A stretch of 64,000 nt of DNA, from assembly GCF_000158095.2 (NCBI RefSeq), contig NZ_CM011002.1, positions 3,257,203 to 3,321,202 on the forward strand, read 5' to 3'. The number at the start of each line of letters is the position of its first letter. The first letter of the stretch is position 1. Shown one piece after another: positions 7,647 to 16,509 of this stretch. The position numbers were made by a program, and so were the translations under genes. The notes beneath the pieces are model-generated. The model was not told the DNA's origin. It ran no database searches and was given only the letters and a program-made list of their open reading frames with translations. This DNA comes from Roseibium alexandrii DFL-11. Lineage in GTDB: Bacteria > Pseudomonadota > Alphaproteobacteria > Rhizobiales > Stappiaceae.

Positions 7647-8660
7647 TCACGCCTCGTCGGCTTGGTCATAAACGATGACCGCAGCCAAGACATCTGATGC
7701 CTTGTTCAATATTTCGGGAACGCGCACCGCGGCGTCTTCAAATGGAATCTTGTGGCTGATCAGAAGATCCAGACGTGGATCATCCAGTAGGGAAAGCGCC
7801 AATTCCAATCGCCGCCGGTAAGTCCAGCGCGCCTGCCGTTCAGCCGGAATTGTGCCCACTTGGCTTGAGATCAATTTGATCCGGCGGCTATGAAAATCCG
7901 CTCCGAGCGGCACCCCGACGGTCTGATCGCCGTACCAACTCATTTCTATGACCGAGGCGCCATCACCAGCGCTGGAAAGCGCCGTTGTCAGCCCGGCTGC
8001 GCTCGCACTTGTGTGGAATACAAGGTCTTGGTCTCGCGGCGCATCCCCTGGAAGGCTGAAACGAAATCCAAGGGCGGATGCGATCTCAGTGCGGGCCGGA
8101 TTGATATCCACCAAAGTCACAGTTGATCCGGGGATACGGTTGCACACGTAAGCTGTCAGTAGTCCGACGACACCGCCGCCGACCACGCAGATGTGATCCC
8201 CAGGTGATGGTTTTCCATCCCATAAAGCATTGAGAGCGGTTTCTAAATTGGCCGCAAGCGTCGCCCGCTTGGCCGGAATGGAAACAGGCACAGGGACACA
8301 GGCATCCGACGGGAGAGTGTAGAGATCTTGATGCGGAAAGAGCGAAAAGACGAGCTTACCTGCAAGTTCAGCGTCTCCGTCGATAACGGTTCCAACGCTG
8401 GCGTAGCCGTACTTGACCGGAAAGGGAAACTGTCCCTCCTGAAAAGGCGCACGCAAGCGATGCCATTCTGTTTCCGGAACCGCATCGCGAAGCACAAGCC
8501 CTTCAGTTCCCCGGCTGATCGCACTGTTCAAGGCCTTGATCAGAACCTCTCCCGGCTGCGGATGCGAGAGCATAGCCGGCTTCACCGCGCACTCGCCGCC
8601 GCCGACATACCAAATGGCATGAGCTTCATGGCGATCAGCTTCTTTAGAGGAAGTTGGCAT
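7647..8660 (-). CDS. MDR-superfamily (zinc-less) alcohol dehydrogenase-like protein
   Basis: A 337-residue medium-chain dehydrogenase/reductase, first gene of the leftward operon. The NAD(P)-binding motif is VVGGGVVGLL around residues 170-180. The catalytic-zinc region, normally containing a Cys, reads NSAISRGTE with Ser49 in its place, and the four-Cys structural zinc lobe is absent. It therefore belongs to a zinc-independent MDR branch despite the usual annotation as a zinc-binding alcohol dehydrogenase. The ATG at 8660 is preceded by GGAG at 10 bases; the frame is open upstream but unconserved-looking. It is divergent from opgH across 97 bases and is separated from the PTPS-like gene by 41 bases. 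Substrate unknown. Confidence 0.87.
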   Translation of the reverse strand: MPTSSKEADRHEAHAIWYVGGGECAVKPAMLSHPQPGEVLIKALNSAISRGTEGLVLRDAVPETEWHRLRAPFQEGQFPFPVKYGYASVGTVIDGDAELAGKLVFSLFPHQDLYTLPSDACVPVPVSIPAKRATLAANLETALNALWDGKPSPGDHICVVGGGVVGLLTAYVCNRIPGSTVTLVDINPARTEIASALGFRFSLPGDAPRDQDLVFHTSASAAGLTTALSSAGDGASVIEMSWYGDQTVGVPLGADFHSRRIKLISSQVGTIPAERQARWTYRRRLELALSLLDDPRLDLLISHKIPFEDAAVRVPEILNKASDVLAAVIVYDQADEA

Positions 8661-8757
8661 TCTGCAATTTCTCCGAACCCTGACACGCTTTTGCCACCAC
8701 ACCCAATTATCGCTACGCCCATTCATGCCATGTTTGCAAGGATTGAAAGTCCGAAAA

Positions 8758-10590
8758 ATGTTGCAAGTCTTTGATAAAACTAACCCGGCATTGACCAAAA
8801 CGTCCATGACCGGTCGCAGGGTTCTGTTCGCCTTCCTGTTGGCGGCAAGTTTCGTTGCCTTGTCGGCGTTAATGTTCGTGACATTATCTCCCGGCGGTCA
8901 CACGCCCTTGGACTTCTTCATCCTTGCCTGTTTCATGGTCACACTTCCGTGGACCATTATTGGCTTTTGGAACGCTGTGATCGGTCTGCTGGTCATGCGT
9001 TTTTCCAAGGACCCTGTCGCAGCCGTATGCCCGATTGGCGCCGGAGACGCGTCTCAATCGATCTCCAGTTCCACAGCGCTTCTCTCCTGTATCAAGGATG
9101 AGGACGTCGACGCGCTGGAGACCAATCTCACCGCGATGGCCAGCAATCTGATCCGTGCAGGCTCCGGCCATAACTTCACGCTCTATGTTTTAAGCGATAC
9201 GTCCCGGGACGACACAGCGCAGCAAGAACAGCAAATGGCGGCCCGGCTGTCTGCACGGTTTTCTGGGCAAATGGATGTCGTTTATCGTCGCCGGGCCGTA
9301 AACACCGCGTTCAAAGCCGGCAACATCGAAGATTTTTGCGAACGTTGGGGAGATCGCCACGAGTTTGCGATCGTCCTGGATGCGGACAGCTACATGTCTG
9401 CCTCAGCCATAATCGATCTGGTACGGCGCATGGAAGCCAATCCGCAGATCGGCATCCTTCAAAGCCTCGTGGTTGGGTTGCCGACAGACAGCGCCTTTGC
9501 ACGGGTTTTCCAGTTTGGGATGCGTCTCGGAATGCGCTCCTACACGATCGGCAGCGCGTGGTGGCAGGGAGATTGCGGGCCCTATTGGGGGCACAATGCC
9601 ATCTTGCGGCTAAAGCCGTTCAAGGAGCACTGCAAGCTGCCAATTCTGCCCGGAACAGGCCCGTTGAGCGGTCCTGTTCTATCGCACGACCAGGTTGAGG
9701 CTGTTCTGATGCGCCGCGCCGGATATGAAGTCCGTGTCCTGCCGCAAGAAAGTGGGAGTTATGAAGCCAACCCACCGCATCTCTTGGAGTTCATCCGACG
9801 TGATCTTCGCTGGTGCCAGGGCAATCTGCAATACCGCAAACTGCTCGGTCTCAAGGGCCTCAAGCCCGTTAGCCGGGCTCAATTGGTGCTCGCCATCCTG
9901 ATGTTTCTCGGCTCACCCGCATGGATCGGATTTATGGTTGGCGCCGCAACCCTTGGAATGACCACGGATTACGCCCCTTACCGGGCGGACACCGGCGCAG
10001 TTTTGTTTTTCTCTGTGCTGACGATGGTTTTCGCTCCGAAGCTGGCGACTGTCGCGGACATCATTGCACGCGCGGATCTTCGAAAAGCGTTTGGCGGGCC
10101 TATTCGGATTCTGCTCAGCGTGATGGCTGAGATCGTCTATGCGGCCATGCTTGCGCCAATCATGGCGGTTGCTCACACCGTTTTCATGGCTGGTCTTGCT
10201 TTCGGAAAGTCTATTGGTTGGGGTGCGCAAGCGCGGGGTGTTGCCCGCTTACCTGTTATGCTTGTCGCTTCCAAACTCTGGCCGCAGACCCTTTTCGGGG
10301 CAGCTGGCCTTGCCTGGATCGTTCAGCAGCCAATCGGCCTGGTTTGGCCGGTTATCCCTGTCGCAGTGGGGCCTCTGCTTGCAACGATGCTTGCTGTGAT
10401 GACGTCGACAAAAACGCTAGGCACCCTGGCAATACGGTCCACACTCTGGCGGATCCCGGAGGAGACCACGCCTCCTGCGGAATTGTTGCAGCTTCATCTG
10501 CCGGCTTTGCAAAAGGGCAAAGGGGCCGAATTTCAGCCGCAGGACTTGCAAACAGCTGCAGCAGAACCTGAAACGGCGGAAGCCCGCTGA
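8758..10590 (+). CDS. opgH: osmoregulated periplasmic glucan glucosyltransferase H
   Basis: OpgH (MdoH) is the inner-membrane GT2 enzyme that polymerises UDP-glucose into the backbone of osmoregulated periplasmic glucans. The protein is about 610 residues with two N-terminal membrane segments, the cytosolic GT2 domain containing LDADSYMS (DxD), LSHDQVEAVL and the RRDLRWCQGN (QxxRW-like) motif, then several C-terminal membrane segments. The start is uncertain: ATG at 8725, 8758 or 8806; I favour 8758. OpgG, the usual partner, is not adjacent. An OpgC-type acyltransferase begins at the right end of the window. The C-terminus ends in a low-complexity Glu/Ala/Gln tail. Confidence 0.92.
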   Translation: MLQVFDKTNPALTKTSMTGRRVLFAFLLAASFVALSALMFVTLSPGGHTPLDFFILACFMVTLPWTIIGFWNAVIGLLVMRFSKDPVAAVCPIGAGDASQSISSSTALLSCIKDEDVDALETNLTAMASNLIRAGSGHNFTLYVLSDTSRDDTAQQEQQMAARLSARFSGQMDVVYRRRAVNTAFKAGNIEDFCERWGDRHEFAIVLDADSYMSASAIIDLVRRMEANPQIGILQSLVVGLPTDSAFARVFQFGMRLGMRSYTIGSAWWQGDCGPYWGHNAILRLKPFKEHCKLPILPGTGPLSGPVLSHDQVEAVLMRRAGYEVRVLPQESGSYEANPPHLLEFIRRDLRWCQGNLQYRKLLGLKGLKPVSRAQLVLAILMFLGSPAWIGFMVGAATLGMTTDYAPYRADTGAVLFFSVLTMVFAPKLATVADIIARADLRKAFGGPIRILLSVMAEIVYAAMLAPIMAVAHTVFMAGLAFGKSIGWGAQARGVARLPVMLVASKLWPQTLFGAAGLAWIVQQPIGLVWPVIPVAVGPLLATMLAVMTSTKTLGTLAIRSTLWRIPEETTPPAELLQLHLPALQKGKGAEFQPQDLQTAAAEPETAEAR

Positions 10591-10613
10591 TCAAACACAC
10601 ACGGCCGCTCTGA

Positions 10614-10636
10614 GGTCGCAGTTTCTCAGTGCGACC
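10614..10636. other. stem-loop between convergent opgH and ptsN
   Basis: A perfect 7-bp stem (GGTCGCA / TGCGACC) with a 9-base loop sits 23 bases after the opgH stop and 12 bases after the ptsN end. No T-run follows on either strand, so it is not a classical intrinsic terminator. It may be a 3' stabilising hairpin or take part in Rho-dependent ending. Confidence 0.4.
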
Positions 10637-10648
10637 ACGCATGGCCGA

Positions 10649-11116
10649 TCAGGCAGCGTTGGACGATGCTATTGGCTGGGTGAGAAGTTCGTAGATGTTT
10701 TCAGCTTCGGCTGCAGACCGGATCCCTTCAGTGACCGTTGCATCGCGCAATTGCCTCGCAATGCGGGCAAGGGCCTTTAGGTGGTCAGCTCCAGCCCCTT
10801 CAGGCGCCAGCAGCAGGAACACAAGATCCACCGGTTCTTCGTCAAGTGAATCAAAATCAACAGGTTTGTCCAGACGCGCGAATACTCCGACAAGGCGATC
10901 TAGACGGATAAGTTTGCCGTGTGGAATTGCGATACCTTGCCCGACGCCGGTGGAGCCAAGCCGCTCACGCTGCAGCAACGTATCAAAGACTTCCCGCTCA
11001 GAAAGACCGGTCAGTTCAGCCGCCTTGGCCGCCAACTCCTGGATCGCCTGCTTTTTGCTCTTGGCTTTAAGCTTGGAGATTACCGCGTCTTTGCTCAGAA
11101 GATCACTAAGATCCAT
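10649..11116 (-). CDS. ptsN: PTS IIA-like nitrogen regulatory protein (EIIA-Ntr)
   Basis: EIIA-Ntr is the terminal phosphoryl acceptor of the nitrogen-related phosphotransferase system and regulates potassium, nitrogen and stress functions rather than sugar uptake. The 155-residue protein has the phosphorylated His66 in GIAIPHGK and the usual EIIA (mannitol/fructose type) fold length. It is the last gene of the rpoN-hpf-ptsN string, the normal order in proteobacteria, 68 bases after hpf. A 9-bp hairpin lies in that gap. Partner NPr and EI-Ntr genes are outside the window. Confidence 0.95.
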   Translation of the reverse strand: MDLSDLLSKDAVISKLKAKSKKQAIQELAAKAAELTGLSEREVFDTLLQRERLGSTGVGQGIAIPHGKLIRLDRLVGVFARLDKPVDFDSLDEEPVDLVFLLLAPEGAGADHLKALARIARQLRDATVTEGIRSAAEAENIYELLTQPIASSNAA

Positions 11117-11140
11117 TCCTTCGCCTATCCGTTTCGGGCG

Positions 11141-11167
11141 CCGGCTTCCCGCTTACAAGGAAGCCGG
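11141..11167 (-). other. intercistronic hairpin between hpf and ptsN
   Basis: Nine perfect base pairs (CCGGCTTCC / GGAAGCCGG) around a 9-base loop lie in the 68-base gap between hpf and ptsN. There is no T-run, so full termination is unlikely. It could protect the hpf transcript end or set the hpf/ptsN expression ratio. Confidence 0.45.
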
Positions 11168-11184
11168 ACCCTAGCGCAACAGTG

Positions 11185-11772
11185 TTATTCTGCGGCGGCG
11201 TTTGCCACCAGTGCAGGGTCTATCCACCCTATATTGCCATCCGCCCTGCGGTAGACAACGTTGACACCACCATTTGCCGCATTTTTGAACATGACAACCG
11301 GCGCTTCCGTTAGATCAAGCTCCATAACGGCCATGCCCACGGTCATCGTTTTCACTTTTGCAGATGTCTCTGCAATTACCAGCGGATTGAAATCTGCCGG
11401 GACTTCCTCGTCTTCCTCCGGCGAGGCCAACACGTAGGACGCTGCTTCGAACGCCTCGCGGCCATTGCCGTTGTGACTGTGATGATCCTTCAGTTTACGC
11501 TTGTAACGGCGTAATCGTTTTTCGATCTTGTCAGCAGCTTGATCAAAGCTGTTTCTTGGATCCTGATCCTGAGCTGACACTTGCAGCACAATTCCAGTGT
11601 CCAGATGCACGGTGCACTCGGATTTAAAACCCGTGCCCTCCCTACTCAGCGTGACGTGGCCAGTGAAACCGCCCGTGAAGTATTTCGAAAGGGCGTCTTC
11701 GATTCGGTCTGTGATATGGACACGCATTGCGTCACCAACATCAACATTTTTACCCGAAATCCGCAAAGCCAT
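11185..11772 (-). CDS. hpf: ribosome hibernation promoting factor, long form
   Basis: HPF binds the 30S decoding site and, in the long form, dimerises 70S ribosomes into inactive 100S particles in stationary phase. The 195-residue protein has the N-terminal HPF/YfiA domain (about 1-105, MALRISGKNVDVGDAM onward), a variable linker rich in acidic residues (about 108-130), and the C-terminal dimerisation domain (about 135-195, with VMFKNAANGGVNVVYRRADG-type core). The ATG at 11772 has AAGAGG just upstream. It lies between rpoN and ptsN. A good sigma-70-type promoter is at 11907-11935 and a strong leader hairpin at 11806-11825. Confidence 0.95.
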   Translation of the reverse strand: MALRISGKNVDVGDAMRVHITDRIEDALSKYFTGGFTGHVTLSREGTGFKSECTVHLDTGIVLQVSAQDQDPRNSFDQAADKIEKRLRRYKRKLKDHHSHNGNGREAFEAASYVLASPEEDEEVPADFNPLVIAETSAKVKTMTVGMAVMELDLTEAPVVMFKNAANGGVNVVYRRADGNIGWIDPALVANAAAE

Positions 11773-12074
11773 GGGGACCTCTTCTTTTTCTATTGACCGA
11801 CAGGTCACCGGCGGAACCGCCGGTGCGGAAACGAGAAACGTTTCACGCCTACACAATGGACCAGTCAGCGCTAAAGTGCCATCCCCCTCATAGTCACAAG
11901 GGCGGTCCTATAATCGGCGCCTGCATGAGAGTCAATCGTCTCATGAAATGGGAAAGAATCCGACAAAACCAATAAAGAAAACGGGGTAATATTGCGAGAA
12001 ATGCAAAAGAAACTGACGTTTCTTACAGTTCAGGCTGACAAAACCAGAAGGAGTTCGGCTGATCCCTCGGACGG
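11773..12074 (-). promoter_or_regulatory. hpf upstream region with promoter and leader hairpin
   Basis: No gene is visible in these 302 bases. On the minus strand a near-consensus promoter is present: TTGACT (11935-11930), a 17-base spacer and TATAGG (11912-11907). Transcription would start near 11900 and give a leader of about 130 bases. That leader contains a 9-bp hairpin, CACCGGCGG / CCGCCGGTG with a 2-base loop (11806-11825), about 34 bases before the hpf ATG. The rest (11936-12074) is the tail after rpoN; no terminator was recognised there. Confidence 0.6.
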
Positions 12075-13637
12075 TCACATCTTTGCGTTTTTTTCCCGCC
12101 GCCGTTGAACGGAAGAGCCGATTTTCATGGCCTCGCGATATTTTGCGACCGTGCGGCGCGCAATATCCACGCCCTCGTCTTTGAGGACTTTCACGATGGT
12201 GTCATCGGAGAGAATCGCCTTCGGATCTTCCGCGTCTATCATCTGTTTAATCTTGTGGCGCACAGATTCGGCCGAATGCGCGTCGCCGCCGACTGTCGCG
12301 GAGATTGCCGAGGAGAAAAAGTACTTAAGTTCAAAAATGCCACGCGGTGTCGCCATGTATTTGTTGGACGTCACCCGGCTGACCGTCGACTCATGCATTT
12401 CGATCGCTTCAGCAATCGTTTTCAGATTTAGCGGGCGGAGGTGCGCAATTCCGTAAGTCAGGAAACCATCCTGTTGACGCACGATCTCGGTGGCGACCTT
12501 TAGAATTGTCTTGGCCCGCTGGTCTAGGCTTTTCGCGAGCCAATTCGCCGTCTGTAGCGACTCAGTCAGGTATTCTTTCTCGGTTTCATTGCGGGCAGTT
12601 TTCACAACACGCGCAAAATATGTCTGATTGACAAGAACCTTCGGAAGCGTGTCGGAGTTAAGTTCAACCGCCCAAGTGCCATCGTTGGCCGGGCGGACGA
12701 AAACATCCGGCACCATTGGCTGGACCAAAGCACCGCCAAATACAGAGCCGGGTTTTGGATCAAGGGCTCTGATCTCGTGGATCATGTCCTTCAGGTCTTC
12801 CTCGTCCACGCCGCATATTTTCTTCAGTGCTGCCAGCTCGCGTTTGGCAAGCAACTCGATATTGGCGATCAAAGCTTCCATCGCCGGGTCGTACCGGTTC
12901 TTCTCAATCAACTGGAGCTTGAGACACTCAGCCAGGTTTCGGGCAAAAACGCCGGCCGGCTCGAACGTTTGCAAGATACTCAGAACACTCTCAACCCGTT
13001 CCGGCTCAACACCGAGTTGCTCGGCGGCTTCAATCAAATCGATATAGAGATATCCGTTTTCATCCAATGAGTTGATCAGGTGTCCGGCAATCAACTTGTC
13101 CACGTCATCGGATATAGCGAGGTTCATCTGCTCCTCCAAGGAGGTGGTCAGAGACCCCTCTTCGGCGACAAACGCTTCAAGATTATAGTCTTCTGAGGCT
13201 GCGCTTGATCCGGCATTCTTGTAGCTGTCACCACCCTTCAGCTGAGCCGGATCCGGAGAGGCCGGCACGCCAGGCTCATCCGGATATACGTTGCTGAGAT
13301 CTGTGTCCATCCGCGAGGCGATAGCCTCCGCACCGGTTTCCAAATCGCTCTGCATCCAGTCGCCGCTGCCAGGTTCGCTATCGCCGCCCGGAGGTTTTTC
13401 TGACCGTTCCGAGCGGGCATCACCGGGTGCTTCGGACTGGGTATTGGCGTCGCTGGGAGCGTTGTAAACTGCATCGGCCTCCCCTTTTTCCAGAAGCGGA
13501 TTGCGTTCCAGCTCAGCCTCGACATAGGCAACCAGATCAAGATTGGACATCTGCAGCAACTTGATCGCCTGCATCAACTGCGGCGTCATGACAAGAGACT
13601 GGCTCTGCCGCATCTCCAATTTGGTTGATATTGCCAT
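12075..13637 (-). CDS. rpoN: RNA polymerase sigma-54 factor
   Basis: Sigma-54 directs RNA polymerase to -24/-12 promoters and needs AAA+ activators. The 520-residue protein has the glutamine-rich region I (MRQSQSLVMTPQLMQAIKLLQ-type start, residues about 9-50), an acidic variable region II (about 55-130), the core-binding region, the DNA-binding helix-turn-helix, and the RpoN box ARRTVAKYRE near residue 500. It lies between lptB and hpf, the usual order. The frame is intact, and no second copy is in the window. Confidence 0.97.
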   Translation of the reverse strand: MAISTKLEMRQSQSLVMTPQLMQAIKLLQMSNLDLVAYVEAELERNPLLEKGEADAVYNAPSDANTQSEAPGDARSERSEKPPGGDSEPGSGDWMQSDLETGAEAIASRMDTDLSNVYPDEPGVPASPDPAQLKGGDSYKNAGSSAASEDYNLEAFVAEEGSLTTSLEEQMNLAISDDVDKLIAGHLINSLDENGYLYIDLIEAAEQLGVEPERVESVLSILQTFEPAGVFARNLAECLKLQLIEKNRYDPAMEALIANIELLAKRELAALKKICGVDEEDLKDMIHEIRALDPKPGSVFGGALVQPMVPDVFVRPANDGTWAVELNSDTLPKVLVNQTYFARVVKTARNETEKEYLTESLQTANWLAKSLDQRAKTILKVATEIVRQQDGFLTYGIAHLRPLNLKTIAEAIEMHESTVSRVTSNKYMATPRGIFELKYFFSSAISATVGGDAHSAESVRHKIKQMIDAEDPKAILSDDTIVKVLKDEGVDIARRTVAKYREAMKIGSSVQRRREKNAKM

Positions 13638-13719
13638 TGATGTCCCGGGCGCTCGTCAGGTTCGGTTGGTCTGCTTCTTGCTTATGATCACAAGATACAA
13701 ACTTGCACGCCCGTTGTCA

Positions 13720-14502
13720 TCAAAGGGTAAACTGCTCACCAAGATAAAGTCGACGGACATCTGGATTTGACACAATGTCCCGCGGAAGCCCTTCGGTCAG
13801 AACTTCTCCGGCAGCAATAATATAGGCGCGGTCGATCAGACCGAGCGTCTCCCGGACATTGTGATCCGTAATCAAGACCCCGATACCGCGCTTTGTGAGG
13901 TGACGTACAAGCTGCTGAATGTCACCGACAGCGATTGGATCGATCCCCGCAAACGGTTCATCGAGCAGCATGAATGATGGACGGCTTGCCAGAGCGCGGG
14001 CAATTTCCACACGTCGGCGCTCACCACCAGAAAGTGCTATACTTGGAGATTTGCGCAAGTGGGTCAGACCGAATTCCGCCAGTAGGGAATCCAGGTCTTC
14101 CTTGCGCTGTTTCCGGTTCGGCTCGATCACCTCAAGGACCGCACGAATGTTTTCTTCCACCGTCAATCCACGGAAGATAGAGGCTTCCTGGGGCAGATAC
14201 CCAATCCCAAGCCGGGCCCGGCGGTACATCGGCATACGGGTAATGTCGAAGCCTTCAAGATAGATCTTGCCCTGGTCGGGCCGGATCAAGCCCGTGATCA
14301 TATAAAAGGTCGTTGTCTTGCCGGCACCATTCGGGCCGAGCAGACCAACCGCTTCCCCAGGGCGAACCATCAAGCCAACATTCTTTACCACCTGACGGCG
14401 GCCATAGGTTTTGCCAATACCGTCAACCACGAGTGCGTTGGACAGATCTTCAGCTGGTGCCACGGCACCAGTAAGGCCATGTTCAAATTCGTAATTGTCC
14501 AT
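13720..14502 (-). CDS. lptB: LPS export ABC transporter ATP-binding protein
   Basis: LptB is the cytosolic ATPase of the LptB2FGC complex that extracts lipopolysaccharide from the inner membrane. The Walker A motif GPNGAGKTT, the ABC signature [15 protein letters not shown], Walker [11 protein letters not shown] and the switch histidine LITDHNVRE are all present. About 260 residues, slightly longer than usual because of an N-terminal extension before [10 protein letters not shown]. The start is uncertain: ATG at 14502 or in-frame GTG at 14538; neither has a good ribosome site. Between lptA and rpoN, as in most alphaproteobacteria. Confidence 0.95.
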   Translation of the reverse strand: MDNYEFEHGLTGAVAPAEDLSNALVVDGIGKTYGRRQVVKNVGLMVRPGEAVGLLGPNGAGKTTTFYMITGLIRPDQGKIYLEGFDITRMPMYRRARLGIGYLPQEASIFRGLTVEENIRAVLEVIEPNRKQRKEDLDSLLAEFGLTHLRKSPSIALSGGERRRVEIARALASRPSFMLLDEPFAGIDPIAVGDIQQLVRHLTKRGIGVLITDHNVRETLGLIDRAYIIAAGEVLTEGLPRDIVSNPDVRRLYLGEQFTL

Positions 14503-14597
14503 AGGAGGCCGGTTCACTGATGGTCTATCCGTTTGCACCGCAATCGGGTGCTGTTGAAGTCATTAGATACGACAAATGTTACCGGTGACATCCGGCA

Positions 14598-15179
14598 CTA
14601 CTGCTGCGTGCTGGGCGCTGAATTGGGAAGGATACGCACCCTTACACGCCCATCGTCAGCGGGGGCGTTCAAATTGGCCTGACCGGTCTTCAGGTTTACC
14701 GTCAAACGATTGCCAACGACAACATTGCCGCCTTGTTTCAAGACGACTTCCTTGCCCGTCATAACCATGACTTCGGTTTTCATATCGAAGTTTGCTTCGT
14801 CTCCTGTTGCCGTCTGATCTTCAGAGGAGATATGAACGCCACCACTCGCCTCGAGCCGCGAAATTTCCTGCTGGGCTGGAACAGCGCCATTGCTTGTGTC
14901 CGCGCCCTCAGAACTCTGACCATCGCCGTCGTAGAAAACCTTCAGCTGCGACGTTTCAAGACGGGTGTCTCCCTGGATCACCACGACATCGCCGATAAAA
15001 GTCGCGACTTTGGTCTGGTCTTCAACCTTGAGTTCGTTTGACTCGATCTCGATTGGCTGACCGTCGCTTGACCCAAATCCGGCGAAAGAATCCGAAAAAG
15101 TTTGCGCGGAAAGAGGCGCAATTGCCAGCATCAACGCTGAAAAAGCGACCAAGCCGCGTTTAAAGACCGGTTTCATCAT
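14598..15179 (-). CDS. lptA: LPS export periplasmic protein LptA
   Basis: LptA forms the periplasmic bridge that carries lipopolysaccharide between the membranes. 193 residues: a signal peptide (hydrophobic run about 9-22, cleavage after PLSA), then the OstA/LptA beta-jellyroll repeats with IEIESNELKVEDQTK and the GDVVVIQGDTRL and VVVGNRLTVNLKTGQ blocks. The linker around residue 88 is Ser/Asp/Gly-rich. The ATG overlaps the lptC stop by 4 bases, so the two are coupled. Confidence 0.93.
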   Translation of the reverse strand: MMKPVFKRGLVAFSALMLAIAPLSAQTFSDSFAGFGSSDGQPIEIESNELKVEDQTKVATFIGDVVVIQGDTRLETSQLKVFYDGDGQSSEGADTSNGAVPAQQEISRLEASGGVHISSEDQTATGDEANFDMKTEVMVMTGKEVVLKQGGNVVVGNRLTVNLKTGQANLNAPADDGRVRVRILPNSAPSTQQ

Positions 15180-15847
15180 TGGTTTTCGTCCTCGGTCGCC
15201 GGGTAAAGGATCAGCTTGACGCCCTCTTTAAACCAAACGATTTGCTTGTCTTTGTCGTAATCGATTTTGCCGGCGGTCAACTGAGCCTCGCCGGAACCAA
15301 TGGTAATAGGATCGTCGGACGATATCGCGCCTGTTTTAAGGTCAACGTCGACCGTCTCAACATCCACTGTATACCCTTCGCTCCAGTTCAGCTGCACCCC
15401 CTCATATAGGCGCAAGGTTTCCGCAGCGTTATTATATATGCCTTTAAGGGAAATTATCCGCGCGCCCTCGTCCGGTGCAAGCACGATATCGGCGCGAATT
15501 TCCTCCAAATCGATGATCCTCGGATCGGTAAGGCGCTGGATCGCCTTGCGTGCTGTCACTTGATAGGAGCGCTCGCCATCATTGCCGGACAGTTTTGGGT
15601 GATCCATCACGATCCCGTCGCTGGTCAAAACGAGATTGGCAGCGCCGAACGACCCGAGAACATTGAACAACACCACAGCGCCGATCATGCCGGCCAAGAT
15701 GAGCAGCCCTATTGCGGGAAACAGAAAGCGCAGAACGCGCACAAGAGTGCTGTGCCGCCGTGCGGATCTCTGGACCCGGCTCTCCATGTCGCGTGGTCTT
15801 AGCCCGCCGAACTGTTGGTTTACTGCGCTCAAAGGCAACTCCAGCAC
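15176..15847 (-). CDS. lptC: LPS export protein LptC
   Basis: LptC is a bitopic inner-membrane protein that receives LPS from LptBFG and passes it to LptA. 223 residues with one membrane segment at about 40-62 (LFPAIGLLILAGMIGAVVLF region) and a periplasmic LptC/YrbK domain rich in beta strands (ITVGSGEAQLTAGKIDYD-type end). The cytosolic N-terminus is longer than in enterobacteria, as is common in alphaproteobacteria. Coupled to lptA by a 4-base overlap; 41 bases downstream of rnd. Confidence 0.9.
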   Translation of the reverse strand: MLELPLSAVNQQFGGLRPRDMESRVQRSARRHSTLVRVLRFLFPAIGLLILAGMIGAVVLFNVLGSFGAANLVLTSDGIVMDHPKLSGNDGERSYQVTARKAIQRLTDPRIIDLEEIRADIVLAPDEGARIISLKGIYNNAAETLRLYEGVQLNWSEGYTVDVETVDVDLKTGAISSDDPITIGSGEAQLTAGKIDYDKDKQIVWFKEGVKLILYPATEDENQ

Positions 15848-15888
15848 TCCCGAACTCAGTAACGCAGCTTTCCGGCGGCGAAGGCTCC

Positions 15889-16509
15889 TCAGGAATGAGC
15901 AAAAATGTCGTTTTCTTCCCAGCCCTTCAGATCGAGTTCCGCACGAACCGGCAAGAAGCTAAAGCAGGCCTCAGCAATATTCGTACGCTCCTCGCGCTCA
16001 AGCATCATCTCAAGCTTCGCCTTCAGATCATGCAGATGCAATACGTCTGATGCTGCATAGGCCAATTGCGCATCCGATAGTGTTTCAGCAGCCCAGTCTG
16101 AGCTCTGCTGCTGCTTCGACAATTCAACCCCTAAAAGCTCGCGGGTGATATCTTTCAATCCATGACGGTCTGTGTAAGTGCGCACCAGTTTCGAAGCGAT
16201 TTTGGTACACCAGACCGGAGTTACATGAATCCCCAGATAGTGACGAAGAACAGCCACGTCAAACCGCGCGAAGTGGAAAATCTTCGGTTTGGCCGCATCG
16301 GTAAACAGTGCCGCCAAATTGGGCGCTTCCGTTTGCCCGCGAGCAATCTGCACCACATCGGCAGACCCGTCGCCGGGTGAGAGCTGCACAACACACAAAC
16401 GGTCCCGGTGGGGGTTCAATCCAAGCGTTTCTGAATCTACTGCCACGGCGGATGCCGTCTCATAGGCACTCAAGTCCGGCAAGTCGCCTTTGTGGTAGCG
16501 GATTGTCAT
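15889..16509 (-). CDS. rnd: ribonuclease D, single-domain form
   Basis: A 206-residue DEDDy 3'-5' exoribonuclease. Metal-binding motifs seen: Exo I VDSETLGLN, Exo II around HFARFDVAVL, and Exo III YAASDVLHL. The HRDC domains found in enterobacterial RNase D are missing, which is normal for the short alphaproteobacterial form. The ATG at 16509 has AAGGAA upstream; the frame is open 17 codons further but without a ribosome site. It heads the leftward lpt-rpoN string, a conserved neighbour order. Confidence 0.92.
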   Translation of the reverse strand: MTIRYHKGDLPDLSAYETASAVAVDSETLGLNPHRDRLCVVQLSPGDGSADVVQIARGQTEAPNLAALFTDAAKPKIFHFARFDVAVLRHYLGIHVTPVWCTKIASKLVRTYTDRHGLKDITRELLGVELSKQQQSSDWAAETLSDAQLAYAASDVLHLHDLKAKLEMMLEREERTNIAEACFSFLPVRAELDLKGWEENDIFAHS

